This document shows, one piece after another, positions 43,471 to 53,800 of a DNA stretch of 64,000 nt. Positions within the stretch are counted from its first letter, which is position 1; each line of letters starts with the position of its first letter. The stretch comes from Verrucomicrobiota bacterium (lineage in GTDB: Bacteria; Verrucomicrobiota; Verrucomicrobiia; Verrucomicrobiales; Verrucomicrobiaceae), in assembly GCA_963204975.1 (NCBI GenBank), contig CAUJJC010000272.1:32402-96401 (forward strand). Direction: 5' to 3'. The position numbers and the translations under genes were made by a program. Under the pieces are notes generated by a model that had not been told where the DNA came from, made no database searches, and saw only the letters and a program-made list of their open reading frames with translations.

Positions 43471-44772
43471 TCAATGCACCGCGAAGGTCACCGCTGGCGG
43501 CACGTCCTTCACCATGTGCTGGCAGAGGAAGCGGAGGAAGCCCTGGCTGTAGCGGGAACGTGTTTTTCCTCCGCTGGCCATGGCGGCGATCTGGAAATTC
43601 GCATGGCGCTCGAGCAATCGCACCCAATGCCACCTGGCATACGTGCGGCTGAGCTGCTGCCCACCTTGGTAGGCGCGGAAGATCTCGCCATTGTAGAAAT
43701 ACTCCACCAGGCTCATCCAGGCGTTGTGCCACTCGACGACATTCTTCGAGTAGATCTCCAGGGCGTGTTTGAGTGCCGTGGGCTGTTTGAGGATGGAAGT
43801 GCCCTTGGCAAAGACGTGCTCGTCGAGCAGGCGTGCGCCTTCGAGGGCCATGAAGAGACCCGGTGAGAGCATGGGATCAACGAAACCAAAAGCATCACCC
43901 AGCAAGATCCAGCCAGGGCCATAGCCGCGCTCGGAGAGGAGCTGATAGTTGGTGTAGGTCATCACGTCCGTCACACGTCGTGCGTTGGCACCTTTGTCGC
44001 GCAGCAAGGGCTCGCGCTTGATGATGTTCTCCAGGCGTTCTTCGGGAGTGTCGCCCAGGTCCTTCAGGTGCTCCTTGTTGATGACCACGCCGACGCTTAG
44101 CCGACCAGGCAAGGGGATGCGCCAGCTCCAGCCCTGCGTCAGCACGGAGATGATGATTTGACCCTCCGGCACCTCGTCGTGAGCGAAGTTCTCATAGTGC
44201 GCGAAGTAGGCCACGTCGTTGCGCTTGCCCTTCACGGAGGGGATGTCCATGAGCTTCGAAAAGGTGCGAGCACGTCCGCTGGAATCAATCAACAAGGGAT
44301 CATGCTCCTCTGGCAGGCCTGCGACCGAACGACTCTGCGCACTGAGTCGCACCGAGGGTTCGCCATTTTGATCGCAGCGCTCGAGTTCGGCTCTTGCCTT
44401 CACAAAACGTGCGCCCAGTTCCTCGGCGCGCGTGCGCAACAAGTTGTCGAGTTCCGGGCGCGGAGCGTTGTAGGAATACGGTGGCAGGTAACCCTTCACG
44501 GACATGAAGTTGAAGTGCAGCTTGTCACCTGCCGTGGTGAAGAACGAGGCACCGGGCTTGTATTGGCAGAACTGCTTCACCCGGTCCTCAATGTCGAGGT
44601 GGCGGAAGACATTGACCACCGCCGGAATGAGCGACTCACCCACTAGCAGATCGGGGCGTTTCTCGTCATCAAACACGAGCACCGGGATGCCGCGCTTGGC
44701 AATCATCGCCGCCAGCGTGCATCCAGCCGGGCCGGCGCCAACGATAACGACTTCGGGGAGTGGTGGGTTCAT
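43471..44772 (-). CDS. FAD-dependent oxidoreductase of the halogenase superfamily
   Basis: A 433-residue flavoprotein. The N-terminal Rossmann motif is VVIVGAGPAGCTLAAM (Gly12-x-Gly14-x-x-Gly17). The flavin-dependent-halogenase signature WxWxIP is present as GWSWRIPLPG (W215, W217, P220), and the GESLIPAV segment near residue 45 also fits that superfamily; the second FAD motif is WILLGDAFGFVDPMLSPG. Halogenation has not been shown for many members, which may be hydroxylases or reductases. Its start overlaps the stop of the interrupted ligase gene (ATGA), so it is the last gene of the five-gene minus-strand operon. Confidence 0.85.
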   Translation of the reverse strand: MNPPLPEVVIVGAGPAGCTLAAMIAKRGIPVLVFDDEKRPDLLVGESLIPAVVNVFRHLDIEDRVKQFCQYKPGASFFTTAGDKLHFNFMSVKGYLPPYSYNAPRPELDNLLRTRAEELGARFVKARAELERCDQNGEPSVRLSAQSRSVAGLPEEHDPLLIDSSGRARTFSKLMDIPSVKGKRNDVAYFAHYENFAHDEVPEGQIIISVLTQGWSWRIPLPGRLSVGVVINKEHLKDLGDTPEERLENIIKREPLLRDKGANARRVTDVMTYTNYQLLSERGYGPGWILLGDAFGFVDPMLSPGLFMALEGARLLDEHVFAKGTSILKQPTALKHALEIYSKNVVEWHNAWMSLVEYFYNGEIFRAYQGGQQLSRTYARWHWVRLLERHANFQIAAMASGGKTRSRYSQGFLRFLCQHMVKDVPPAVTFAVH

Positions 44773-46157
44773 GAGTCAGAGGAAGGGGTGCGGCGCAGGA
44801 GCTTGCCACTGGCCGTCGTGGGCAGAGATGTTACGACGCTGAAAATGAGCGGGATTTTATAGCTGGCCAGATGTTCGCGGCAATGAGCACGCAGTTCCGC
44901 AAGTGTGGGCGCAGGAGCCCCGGGAATATAACGAGCTACGGGCACTTCGCCAAAAAGCGGATGGGCGCGGGCTTCGACGAACGAACGCTGCACCTTCGGA
45001 TGCGCATCGAGCACACGCTCCACCTCCTCGGGAAAGACCTTCATCCCACCCACATTGATGACGCTCTTGCGCCGCCCACAGAGGAAGATGCGCCCTTCGG
45101 CATCGCGACGTGCGAGATCACCCGTGGCAAACCACCCTTCCTCATCCAGCACGCTCGCTCGCGGTTGCCAGGGATCGAGGTAGGCATCGAACATGCCGGG
45201 ACCACGCAGGCACAGTTCGCCCACGCCTTCGTGCTCATCGCGGAGCTGGCACTGGTAGGCGGGCAACGGCATGCCAATCGCTTCGGCGCAGTCCGCAGGT
45301 GCATCGAGATTGAGCAACGGCAGTCCGACCTCGATGATGCCAAGCCCTTGCACGAGCGGCTGATGAAACCTCCGCTGGAACTTGTCGGCGGTCTTTTGAT
45401 CCAAGGCAGCGGCGGTGCTCACGGCGAGTCACAAGTCCGACCACGGGACATCGCCGGGTGCGTCAGCGAGCTGTCGATAATGCACCGGGCTGCCATACAT
45501 CACGGTCGCCCGATGCTCGCTGCCCGCGCGCAGCAGATCCTCGCCCAGATGGTGCTCTTCGATGATCGTCGTCGCGCCGTGATAAAGGTAGAGCACGATG
45601 GACACGGCGAAGTGGTGAGCCATCGGCAGCACCCAGAGCACGCGATCCGCTGGACCCATGCGCAGGCCTTCATTGGCACCTCGAATGCGATCGAGCAGCG
45701 ACTCGTGCGAGAGCACCACACCCTTCGATTTGCCCGTCGTGCCCGAGCTGAACCGGATGAACGCAGGATTCAACGCCGCGAAGGCATCGAGCGGAAAAGA
45801 TGGAGCAACAGGATCGAGGAGCTTGCATTGAAAACCATCATCGCTGCCGATGATGAGCGCGTTCAAGGCAGTGCGTTGGGTGAGTTCGGCACGTTCGGCG
45901 GGTGCGAGTTCATCGGGCACGGGCACAAAGCAATGCCGTGCGGCCAGCACGGCCATCGCGAGCGGCACGTAGTCGATGCCGCTCGGAAACTGAACGCCCA
46001 CACGGAGGGGAGCCTCGCTCTTCGGCAACGAGGTGGCGATGGCATCGCAACGATCCAGCAGCTCGCGATAGGTCAGCGTGCGAGCGCCTTGCACCAAAGC
46101 CACCGCGTTCAAATCGGCGCGCTCGCGAATCGCCTCAATGATATTGAAGCGGGCCAT
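44769..46157 (-). pseudogene. AMP-dependent acyl/aryl ligase interrupted by one in-frame TGA
   Basis: Two open frames in the same phase, separated by a single TGA (45429-45431), together make a full ANL-family ligase of about 460 residues. The N-terminal part has FIRFSSGTTGKSKGVVLSH (P-loop). After the TGA come LAVSTAAALDQKT, GLGIIEVGL, the ATGDLARRDAEGRIFLCGR hinge and the C-terminal catalytic Lys segment TASGKLLRR. The stop falls where relatives carry an arginine or similar residue (SDL-stop-LAV), so a single CGA-to-TGA change would explain it. The restart GTG at 45422 has no clear ribosome site. It could be a real nonsense mutation, a sequencing error or two interacting halves. The four-base overlap with the FAD gene is retained. 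Confidence 0.8.
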
Positions 46158-46160
46158 TCC

Positions 46161-46778
46161 TCAGAACTTCCACGAAGCACCCACCGTGAAGCCCACGGCA
46201 TCAATGCCAGGATTCGGGCTCGTGGCACCGCCGTTCGACATGTGCTGGAACATCGTGCCCACCCGCAGCGTGAGGCTGTCATTGATCACGCGCTGAAGAC
46301 CCAGATGACCGAACCAGTTCAACGTGAAGTCCTGGCCCTGACCACCCTCGACACCCTGCGAATCAATCCAGCCAAAACCACCACCAGCGCCTGCATACAC
46401 GGACCACGTTTGCGCCTTGTTCCAATACTCGATGGAAGGCGAAAGCATGAAGCCGAAGTAGTGGCTCTCTGGGCCATTCTCCACCCAGGTGCCGAGCAGC
46501 GCGGCTCGGTGGCGCACGCTGATGGAGGCACCGTTGTCGAGATCGAGCCCGAACCAACGCGGCGAGCGCCAGGCGAACTGCGTGGGCACGAGGCGATAGT
46601 CGATTTCGGTGTAATTGCCCACCTGCCAGAGCATGCCCGTTTCGATGTCAAAGGCGTGCTCGCGGTAAATCGGTGTCGGGGCTGGATTTGGAAGGTTACC
46701 AACGGTTGGCTGTCCCGCGAGGGCAGCACTGAGGGAAGAGGCAACGAAAGCCGCAATGGCTAGGGATCGGATCGTCAT
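46161..46778 (-). CDS. PagL-like acyloxyacyl hydrolase (lipid A 3-O-deacylase family)
   Basis: A 205-residue outer-membrane protein with a signal peptide (IRSLAIAAFVASSLSAALA) and a barrel-like mature part ending in a C-terminal Phe (GFTVGASWKF). The family's catalytic segment is seen as QHMSNGGATSPNPGID (His179, Ser181, Asn182), with the VYAGAGGGFGWID strand before it. PagL-type enzymes remove the 3-O-acyl chain of lipid A; related proteins in pigment-type clusters may act on other lipids. The ATG at 46778 overlaps the LolA-like stop (ATGA), which fixes the start. The ligase gene follows after 3 bp. Confidence 0.82.
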   Translation of the reverse strand: MTIRSLAIAAFVASSLSAALAGQPTVGNLPNPAPTPIYREHAFDIETGMLWQVGNYTEIDYRLVPTQFAWRSPRWFGLDLDNGASISVRHRAALLGTWVENGPESHYFGFMLSPSIEYWNKAQTWSVYAGAGGGFGWIDSQGVEGGQGQDFTLNWFGHLGLQRVINDSLTLRVGTMFQHMSNGGATSPNPGIDAVGFTVGASWKF

Positions 46779-47395
46779 GGAGAGGGAGTGAGTTGGAGCT
46801 GGGTCTTGTCGTTGGCGGAAATGTCTTCGGGGCGCGAGAAGGCCATGAGCATGGTGGAGTCGTCGGACTGCACCATCTGGATCTGGCGCAGGTGCTTGGT
46901 CTTGGGATCGATCTGGAGGTCGATCTGCTTGAGGTGCTTTTTCACCATGAAGCCCTTGGGCTGGAGCGCCACCGTGATCAGCTCCGGTGTGTCGCCCGTG
47001 ATGGTGGCGGTGAAGTCCTTGGCCATCTGCTCGGCATTGAGATCCTTGCTGTTGAGGAAGTGCATCCACATCCTCATGCGCCCTTCGTTGGGGCTCAGCG
47101 TCTGCCACTTCTGCGAGTCGTCGAGGAGGTGCAGGTCTTTGTTATCAAACATCAGCACCATCGTCGTCGGCTTGCCCAGCTCCCATCGGAAGCGACCATC
47201 CGCCAGCCGCCAGAAGCGACCTTCGTTCGTGATGGGTTCCTTCATCGTGGGCAGCGTGCGGATCATTTTGAAGCCCACCTTGATGTCGCCCATCTGCTGC
47301 TGTGCGGCGATCCAGTCGTTCATCACAGCGGCAGGCTCCACTGCATGAAGACAGGTGGAGACAAGCAAAGTGAACGCGAGGAGGGCGGCGCGCAT
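46775..47395 (-). CDS. LolA-like outer-membrane lipoprotein carrier family protein
   Basis: A 206-residue periplasmic protein. The ATG at 47395 opens a signal peptide (RAALLAFTLLVSTCLHA); the frame upstream is out of context. The mature part has the LolA/LolB-type open-barrel pattern: a GRFWRLADGRFRWEL strand pair, LMFDNKDLHLLDD, then ELITVALQPKGFMVKKHLKQ and HLRQIQMVQSDDS. LolA-like paralogues are regular members of aryl-polyene and flexirubin-type clusters, where they are thought to carry lipidated products to the outer membrane. Coupled to the PagL-like gene by overlap and 53 bp behind the halogenase-like gene. Confidence 0.8.
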   Translation of the reverse strand: MRAALLAFTLLVSTCLHAVEPAAVMNDWIAAQQQMGDIKVGFKMIRTLPTMKEPITNEGRFWRLADGRFRWELGKPTTMVLMFDNKDLHLLDDSQKWQTLSPNEGRMRMWMHFLNSKDLNAEQMAKDFTATITGDTPELITVALQPKGFMVKKHLKQIDLQIDPKTKHLRQIQMVQSDDSTMLMAFSRPEDISANDKTQLQLTPSP

Positions 47396-47448
47396 GGTCG
47401 TGCAAGTAAACACTGCGCACGAACGGCGAACAAGCAGAACGACGAAGA

Positions 47449-49029
47449 TCACGCTCTCGTCGTCGCCGCACCCGGCTCCATGGTCGTGGCGCTGCTTGCA
47501 GCCATCTCCTTGCGAGGGCTCGCCAGGACTGTGGAGATCTCGGCTTTGATCCAGACCTTGATGCCTTGCCACAGCAGTTTGAATGACCCGAAGTTGGGCG
47601 CGAAGTTTTCCTTCAAGAGGTAGCTGTGGTGCAGGTTGTTCATGCCGTAGATACCCTTGGCGATGCGCTTGGTAGCAATGGCTTTGAGGCGTCCGTTGTA
47701 AAAGGCCATGAACTGGGCGAAGAACTTCCCAGCAGGGCCATCGTAGGGCAGGCGCGTCCATTCGTAGCTGGGATTGGAATACACGAGGCGCACGGGGCCA
47801 ATGAAATACGTGGCCAAGTCCATGAGGAAGGCGGCCCACATCAGTTCGGCGTCGCCCATGTAGTGATACTTGCCTTTGTAGAGCGCCTCGAACCAGTAGC
47901 GATAGCTGCGGCCATACGCACCCGCACCCAGGTAGGCCTTCTCGGCCGCGATGCACTCGCCGCGGAAGTCCTTCTTCAGCATTGAGGTGACCGCATAAAC
48001 GGTGTGCCCGCTGTAGTCGAGCCCCTGGCTGTAAAGCGGATCATTGAAGCCTGCTGCGTCGCCGAGCAAGGCCCAGCGGTGGCCGCACATCGACTCGTTG
48101 TAATACGAGAGGTTCTTGTAGTAGTAGAGGTCGTCCTCCACCTGCTCCGCGTGCTCGAACATCAGCTTGCCCACCGGATGGCTGAGCAGATGCGCATGCA
48201 GTCGCGCGGCCATGTTTTCACCCGGCGGCAGATCGTAGAGCGTGCGATCCCACACGATGCCGGCGCTCAGCGTGCCATCGGACAAAGGGATGAGCCAGCA
48301 CCACCAGCCGCGGCCCATGAGGTGATTCGTGGCGACGGAGCGTGCGGCCCAGACACGCGCGCTCCATTCATCGTGACCCGCGCGCACGGCGGCGCTGTCC
48401 ACGTCAGTCACGTTGCGATAGCGCGTCCACACGGATGAGGTGGGATGCTCGTCGCCGAGCTGCTGCACGGTGCCGAGCTGCTTGCCGAGCAAGGTCGCCT
48501 TGCCCGAGGCATCGAGCAGCCAGCGGCAAGTCGCGCGTTTCACCTCGCCACTCTCCAGCGTGATCTCCACGCTGTGCGGCGCGTCATTGTCGTTCAAGAC
48601 GATGTTCCGCACGGTGGCCGGGCGATGCAGGTCGCAGCCGAGCTTCAAAGCCTCAGCGAGGATGTGCTCGTCGAGCGTGGACCGGTCGAGCTGATACGTG
48701 GGCAGGCGCGACTGGAAGCGCGGCCCCAGCTCTGTGCACTCGTAGGGCGAGTCGTTGCGGTCATTGCAGAACCACATGCGCAGGCCGTGCTTGTTGATGT
48801 GGTGCGCGCTCAGGTAGCTGGACAGATTCAGCACGCGGGTGAGGAAGCTGCCGCCGACTTCGGAGGTGCTTTCGCCCACCTTCTTGTCGAACTCGGCTTT
48901 GCGCTCGACGATCAGGATGCGCAGGTCGGGCAGGTCGCGCTTCAGCAGCAAAGCGGCGGCGGCACCCGAAAAAGATCCGCCTGCGATGATCACATCGTAG
49001 TCAGCCTGGGAGGTGGGGGAGGAGGTCAT
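47449..49029 (-). CDS. Tryptophan-halogenase-like FAD-dependent monooxygenase
   Basis: A 526-residue flavoprotein. The FAD motif is DVIIAGGSFSGAAAALLL; KVGESTSEVGG is the halogenase-type segment; and the WxWxIP signature is present as GWWCWLIPLSDG (W243, W245, P248). HRWALLGDAAGFNDPLYSQG is the second FAD-binding block. Length and motifs match tryptophan-7-halogenase-like (PF04820) proteins, including those of flexirubin and aryl-polyene clusters, which may chlorinate or hydroxylate the aryl head. The start is uncertain: ATG 49029 is chosen, but ATG 49047 and GTG 49050 are in frame. It is the first gene of the five-gene operon and is divergent from the acyltransferase gene. Confidence 0.85.
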   Translation of the reverse strand: MTSSPTSQADYDVIIAGGSFSGAAAALLLKRDLPDLRILIVERKAEFDKKVGESTSEVGGSFLTRVLNLSSYLSAHHINKHGLRMWFCNDRNDSPYECTELGPRFQSRLPTYQLDRSTLDEHILAEALKLGCDLHRPATVRNIVLNDNDAPHSVEITLESGEVKRATCRWLLDASGKATLLGKQLGTVQQLGDEHPTSSVWTRYRNVTDVDSAAVRAGHDEWSARVWAARSVATNHLMGRGWWCWLIPLSDGTLSAGIVWDRTLYDLPPGENMAARLHAHLLSHPVGKLMFEHAEQVEDDLYYYKNLSYYNESMCGHRWALLGDAAGFNDPLYSQGLDYSGHTVYAVTSMLKKDFRGECIAAEKAYLGAGAYGRSYRYWFEALYKGKYHYMGDAELMWAAFLMDLATYFIGPVRLVYSNPSYEWTRLPYDGPAGKFFAQFMAFYNGRLKAIATKRIAKGIYGMNNLHHSYLLKENFAPNFGSFKLLWQGIKVWIKAEISTVLASPRKEMAASSATTMEPGAATTRA

Positions 49030-49117
49030 GGAAGTTTGGGCTCGCATCACTGAACGATTCGGCTTCTATCCGGGGCGCTTCGAATCCGCCATAGGCGGGC
49101 CATGAGGCGAACTCCCC

Positions 49118-50056
49118 ATGCCCCGCGAAGCAACGTCAGAAAGCCATCCAACGCAAGCACAGTCCCCTGAGTGCGGAGGATTGCATCATGCCTTTTGGAC
49201 GCGGTTTTTGCTCGGGTGGATGCGCATCTTGCCGCGATGGTTGTGCGTGCTCCTCACGGGACCCGTGGTGTTTGTGATTTACCACCTCGCCCATCCGCAA
49301 CGGCGCGGCATCATCGCGAATCTCGAAGCCCTGCGCCCTGAAGATGGTCCGCTGCTGCACTGGTGGGGAGGCTACCTTGTTTTCCGGCAGTTCGCCCTGA
49401 CCTACCTCGACCGCCTCTGGCACATCCATTTCGGACACGAGGTGAAGTGGGAAGCCGAGGGCGAGGAAAATATGCAAGCCCTGAGGGCCGAACCCGGCGG
49501 CGCTCTGGTCTTCACCATCCATGCAGGCAACTACGACCTGGGCTCCGCGCTCTTCGCCAGCAAGCTGGGCCGCGCCTTGCACACCGTGCGCACTCCCGAG
49601 CAGACCAGCTCGCTGCAAGCTCTACGCAAAAAGGAGTTCGACGACCAAAAGGATCAGCACCCGAACCTCCACGTTCACTACAACGAGAGCTACAGCCACC
49701 TCGGCCTCCAGCTCTGCAACCTGCTCACGCAAGGCCAGCTCGTGGGCATCCAGGGAGATCGGGTGGTGATGGACGTCTCGCCCATGAATGCACGCATCGG
49801 CCCGCTGGAGTTCCGCCTGCCACGTGGTCCGCTGGTGCTCGCAGAGATGACGCGGGTGCCGTGCTACCCTGTGTTTCTCCACCGCACGGGCGTGCTCTCG
49901 TATCGTGCGCAGATCGGTGCGCCCTTCGTGGCTGCGGGTGAACTCCTCCCGGTGGATCAGCTCGCTGATCGCTGGCTCAAGGTCATGCACGCGTTCCTGG
50001 TGGAGCACTGGGACCAGTGGTTCGTCTTTGAGCATCTCGTTACCCGCGTGGCATGA
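49118..50056 (+). CDS. LpxL/HtrB-like lysophospholipid acyltransferase family protein
   Basis: A 312-residue membrane-associated acyltransferase. After a hydrophobic segment (RWLCVLLTGPVVFVIYHLA) it shows the catalytic HxxxxD motif as IHAGNYDLGSA (His135, Asp140) and the substrate-binding QGDRVV segment with nearby PLEFRLPRGP. These fit the LpxL/HtrB/MsbB family, which adds acyl chains to lipid A; related enzymes in aryl-polyene clusters attach polyenes to glycerol- or sugar-lipids. It is divergent from the halogenase-like gene and overlaps the polysaccharide deacetylase gene by four bases, so those two form an operon. Confidence 0.85.
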   Translation: MPREATSESHPTQAQSPECGGLHHAFWTRFLLGWMRILPRWLCVLLTGPVVFVIYHLAHPQRRGIIANLEALRPEDGPLLHWWGGYLVFRQFALTYLDRLWHIHFGHEVKWEAEGEENMQALRAEPGGALVFTIHAGNYDLGSALFASKLGRALHTVRTPEQTSSLQALRKKEFDDQKDQHPNLHVHYNESYSHLGLQLCNLLTQGQLVGIQGDRVVMDVSPMNARIGPLEFRLPRGPLVLAEMTRVPCYPVFLHRTGVLSYRAQIGAPFVAAGELLPVDQLADRWLKVMHAFLVEHWDQWFVFEHLVTRVA

Positions 50057-50823
50057 ATGCTCTGCCTAACGAGTATGTGCGACGCACTTCCTGGCGGCTG
50101 CTGCTTCGGATTCTCCCTGCCATCGGCGTCGGGGTGCTCTGGTTCTACGGGCAGCCCACCGCAGCGATGGCTCTGTTCGCCTCCGTCTTCTGCACCATCG
50201 GCTACCTCACACTCTCGCCCACGACGCGACTGCTCGGTCCGGTAACAACCCACTGGCAGGGCGATGCTCTGCTGCTCACCCTTGATGACGGCCCGCACCC
50301 AGACTCCACACCTGCATTGCTCGACCTGCTCGATCGCCACGGAGTGAAGGCTGTGTTTTTCGTGATTGGTGATCGTGTAAACCAATGGCCCGACCTTGCC
50401 CGCGAGATCGTTCGTCGTGGCCACACCATCGGCAATCATAGCCAGACGCATCCTTCGGGTCGGTTCTGGATCCTCGGACCTCGCGGCACCTGGCGGGAAG
50501 TCGCTGGATGTCAGCAGACGCTGCGCGAGATCACCGGCGAATCGCCCCAGTGGTTCCGTGCGCCCGTGGGGCACTACGGTGCCTTCACGCATCCAGCCCT
50601 GGACGAACTGGGCCTACGTCTGATGTCCTGGTCATGCCGCGGTTTTGACACCGTTGATCCCGACGTGCCACGCGTGCTGCGAAGAATGGCCAGCAACGTC
50701 AAACCTGGTGCCATCGTGCTGCTACACGAAGCCATTCCGACGAGCGTCGAACTCGTGGAAGGCATCCTGGAACTCGCGCGCTCCAAAGGCCTTCGCTGGG
50801 CCGATCCGACTTCGCTTCAGTAG
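50053..50823 (+). CDS. Polysaccharide deacetylase (NodB-homology domain) with N-terminal membrane segments
   Basis: A 256-residue protein with two hydrophobic segments near the N-terminus (LLLRILPAIGVGVLWFYG; AMALFASVFCTIGYLTL). The NodB domain has the metal-binding TLDDGPHPDS (Asp78, Asp79) and GNHSQTHPSG (His129, His133) motifs, RAPVGHYGAF and a C-terminal IVLLHEAIP. Family members deacetylate N-acetyl sugars of chitin, peptidoglycan or exopolysaccharide. Membrane-bound and coupled to the acyltransferase, it may deacetylate the sugar part of a glycolipid; this is inference from context. Confidence 0.87.
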   Translation: MNALPNEYVRRTSWRLLLRILPAIGVGVLWFYGQPTAAMALFASVFCTIGYLTLSPTTRLLGPVTTHWQGDALLLTLDDGPHPDSTPALLDLLDRHGVKAVFFVIGDRVNQWPDLAREIVRRGHTIGNHSQTHPSGRFWILGPRGTWREVAGCQQTLREITGESPQWFRAPVGHYGAFTHPALDELGLRLMSWSCRGFDTVDPDVPRVLRRMASNVKPGAIVLLHEAIPTSVELVEGILELARSKGLRWADPTSLQ

Positions 50824-50837
50824 CAAGGCCTTTGGGC

Positions 50838-53800
50838 TTACCGTGCCTCCAGCTTCACGTAGTCGATGCCCACCATGTAGCTCTTCACCGCCTGTGGGTT
50901 GATGCCCTTGATGGAGAAGGTGAGCTTGTGTTCGCCCGCGGTGAGATCGTGCGTGCCAAGGTCGAGTTCGTCGGTGACGACGACGGCCGGATAGTTGTAG
51001 CCATCGAAACCGGTGAGCACTGTCTTGCCATCGAGGGCGATGTCGCAGATGGCGTAGTCGCGCGCCTTCGTGAGCACGGTCTTCAGGGCGAACTTGCCAG
51101 TCTTCTCGACTGGCAACGCGAGCGTGAGCGCGTCGTTTGGTTTCGCGCCAACCCACCAGAGCTGGGAGCCGCCGCTCCACTTGTTGCCGAAGCCGCCCAT
51201 GCCTTGCGGTCGGGTGCTGCCGCCGGTCTTGGACAAGACCGTCATCGTCTCGGCTTCGAGAGCGCCTTCGACTTTGATAGCGGGACCGCTTCTTCCGGAG
51301 TCGGCCTTCGCGGGCGTCGCGTTGGTTTGGAGATAAGCCACCAGCTGACGGAGCTGCTCCACGGGCAGCGCATCGAACAATCCCTCGGGCATGGTGCTGA
51401 CTTTGGAGACCGTGCGCTTCTTGATCTCGCTCGTCGTGATCGTCTGCTCCAGACCGCCGGGCATCGCGATGCGCACGGCGCTGGGAGAGTCTTCCTTCAC
51501 GACGCCGCTGGCCACGCGTCCGTCCTTCAGCTCGAAGATGTTGAGCTGGTAGTCCTTGCCGATCACCGCGTTGGGATCGAGCACGTTGTCGAGCAGGTAG
51601 TCGAGGTTGCCGCGATTTGAGCCCGTGAGGTCAGGGCCGACCTTCTGGCCTTCGCCAAACATCGCGTGGCACTGACCGCACACGGCGCTGAACAAGACTT
51701 TTCCTTTGGCCTTGTCGGCGGCGGCGAGATCGCCCTTCGTCAGCAACGCTCGAAACTTCTTCTTCCGCTCTTCCAGATCAGCCTTCGGCGCGTTGAGATC
51801 GCCGAACGTGTCCTTCAGCAAGGCGGACACGTCGACGTTGTTCAAAGCCGCGAGTTGACGCGCTAGGAAGGGTGAGAGCATCGTGCTCGGGATCGACTTC
51901 GCCTTCACGGCGGTGAGTAGTGCTTTCGCTCCCGAAGCTGTGGTGGCCAGGGTGTTCACGGCGTCGAGCTGCGTGCTGGCATCGAAGGCTTTGAACTTGG
52001 CCACGAGCACTTCGGCCATCTCGGGATGCGCGAGGGTCGCAAGTCCTTGCACGGCGTGACGCGTGAGCACTTTATCGTCCGACTTGATGAGGCTGACGAG
52101 AGTGGGCGCTGAGGCGATGTCGCGAACATTGAGGAGCAAGGTCAGTGCGGCCAGACGTTCGCTAGCATTGGCAGACGCGTTGGTGAGCAGAGCGCGGAAG
52201 TGTTGCTTCGCTTCCTCGATGCCCATGAAGGCTTCGAGTTCGAGGAGAGTGGCTTCGACTTGAGTCGAAGGCTCTTTGGATTCGGCTAAAGCCGAAACCA
52301 CTTTGGCACGGAGCGCTACCCAGTTCTCGGGCTTGCGGATCTTGTTCCCACCGCGCGCTGACTTCAGCACCGTGTCGAGCATGGCATCGCGCACAGCCGC
52401 ATCCTTGGTCTCGGCAGCTAGCGTGAGCAAGCCGGTGCGGCCCGACTCCTCCGCTCCCATGCGGCGGAAGATGAACTCAGTGACCTTCGGCATCTTCGAC
52501 ACCTTCGCGAGTTCCAGTCCCGCCTTCGGGTCCGCGCCGACGAGTGGTTCGATGCCATACCAGATCAGGAGCGGGATGTAGGGATCGTCTTTGTCTTCGC
52601 CGTGGGCGAGCAGGGCGCGGGCTATGGGGAGAACGCGAGCTGGAACCGCACGCCTCAGTTCTGACGCCAACTCTCTTCGAACCAGCGCTGACGGATCGTT
52701 CGTGGCAAGTTTCTCGAACGAATCATACAAATAGTCAGGTCCGATTCCATCTGACCTCAGCACTCGAATGGCGGCGGCGCGCTCACGGTCGCTGGCGGAC
52801 TTGAGTTTCTGGCTAGCCGCCACTCCCCATTGATTGAAAGAGAAGCACCCAAGTGTCCAAAGTGCTCGCAGTCTGCCTGTCTCTGATGATGCGCTTTCTG
52901 AGAGGTCATTGAGTGATCTTTCGGCCTCATATCCTTTGAGCCTACCTTCAACGCTTCGCTCCATCAACACCCTTCGCGCCTGCCTTGAGAACCACTCGTT
53001 CTCCGTCTGCACGGCGAGCTTCGCGAGCGTCTCATCGCTTTCTTTGGCGAGATCGAACGGGGCGGTTGGAGTTGAGCCTTTAGGCGATTTGGGGGCGGCT
53101 GGCGTATTCGGTGCGCGCTTCGGATCGGCTGAAGCCTCGACTCCAACTTTCGCTGCGGCAGTCTGGTGCCCCACATAGCTCACCTTGTAAATCCGTCCGT
53201 TGCTGCGATCCCAGATCTCCACGGCGCCGCTGCCGCGATGGCAGACTTGTTTGTCGCTCCAATCACTGACATAGAGCGAGCCATCGGGGCCGACCTTCTG
53301 CGTGACGGGGATGAAATTCATGTCGTTGCTGCGCATGAAGTCGCTGCCGTGCTTGCCGATGTAGGTGCTGCCGTGCGGGTCGAGGTAGTCCGTCACGAGA
53401 CGATGGCCGTGCAGGTTGCCAAAGATGAGCCGGTTCCGATAGGTCGCAGGGAACTGGCTGCTCTGATAGATCGCGAGGCCGCAGTGCGCGTGGCCACCGC
53501 CAGCAGCGTTGGTATCGTCTTGCACGAGGCTTCCGTGATCGCGGCCGCCCCAATGCGCGTTGTCTCGGATGCTGCCAGCGTAGTGCGCGTGGTCGGCGAT
53601 GGTTTCGATGTCCTTGTAAGTGTAGGGATTGAAATGCTGCCCGCCCTGCCGGTGATAGCGTGCCCCAGGGACGATGTGATAGAGATGCGGGATGACGCAG
53701 GCGGTGACGAAGAACTCACCATTCTGATCATAGTCGAGCCCCCAGGGATTCGAGGTGCCGTGAGCAAAGACTTCGAAGACGTGCCTAACAGGATGGTAGC

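Noticed and set aside
45429-45431. Possible selenocysteine or recoded TGA in the ligase
   Set aside because: The family has no Sec at this place, no SECIS-like hairpin was seen downstream, and TGA is used as a stop in other genes.
44871-46763. 630-residue plus-strand frame
   Set aside because: Antisense to the ligase and PagL-like genes. Its length is unusual but the sequence is typical mirror composition; the minus-strand frames have clear domains.
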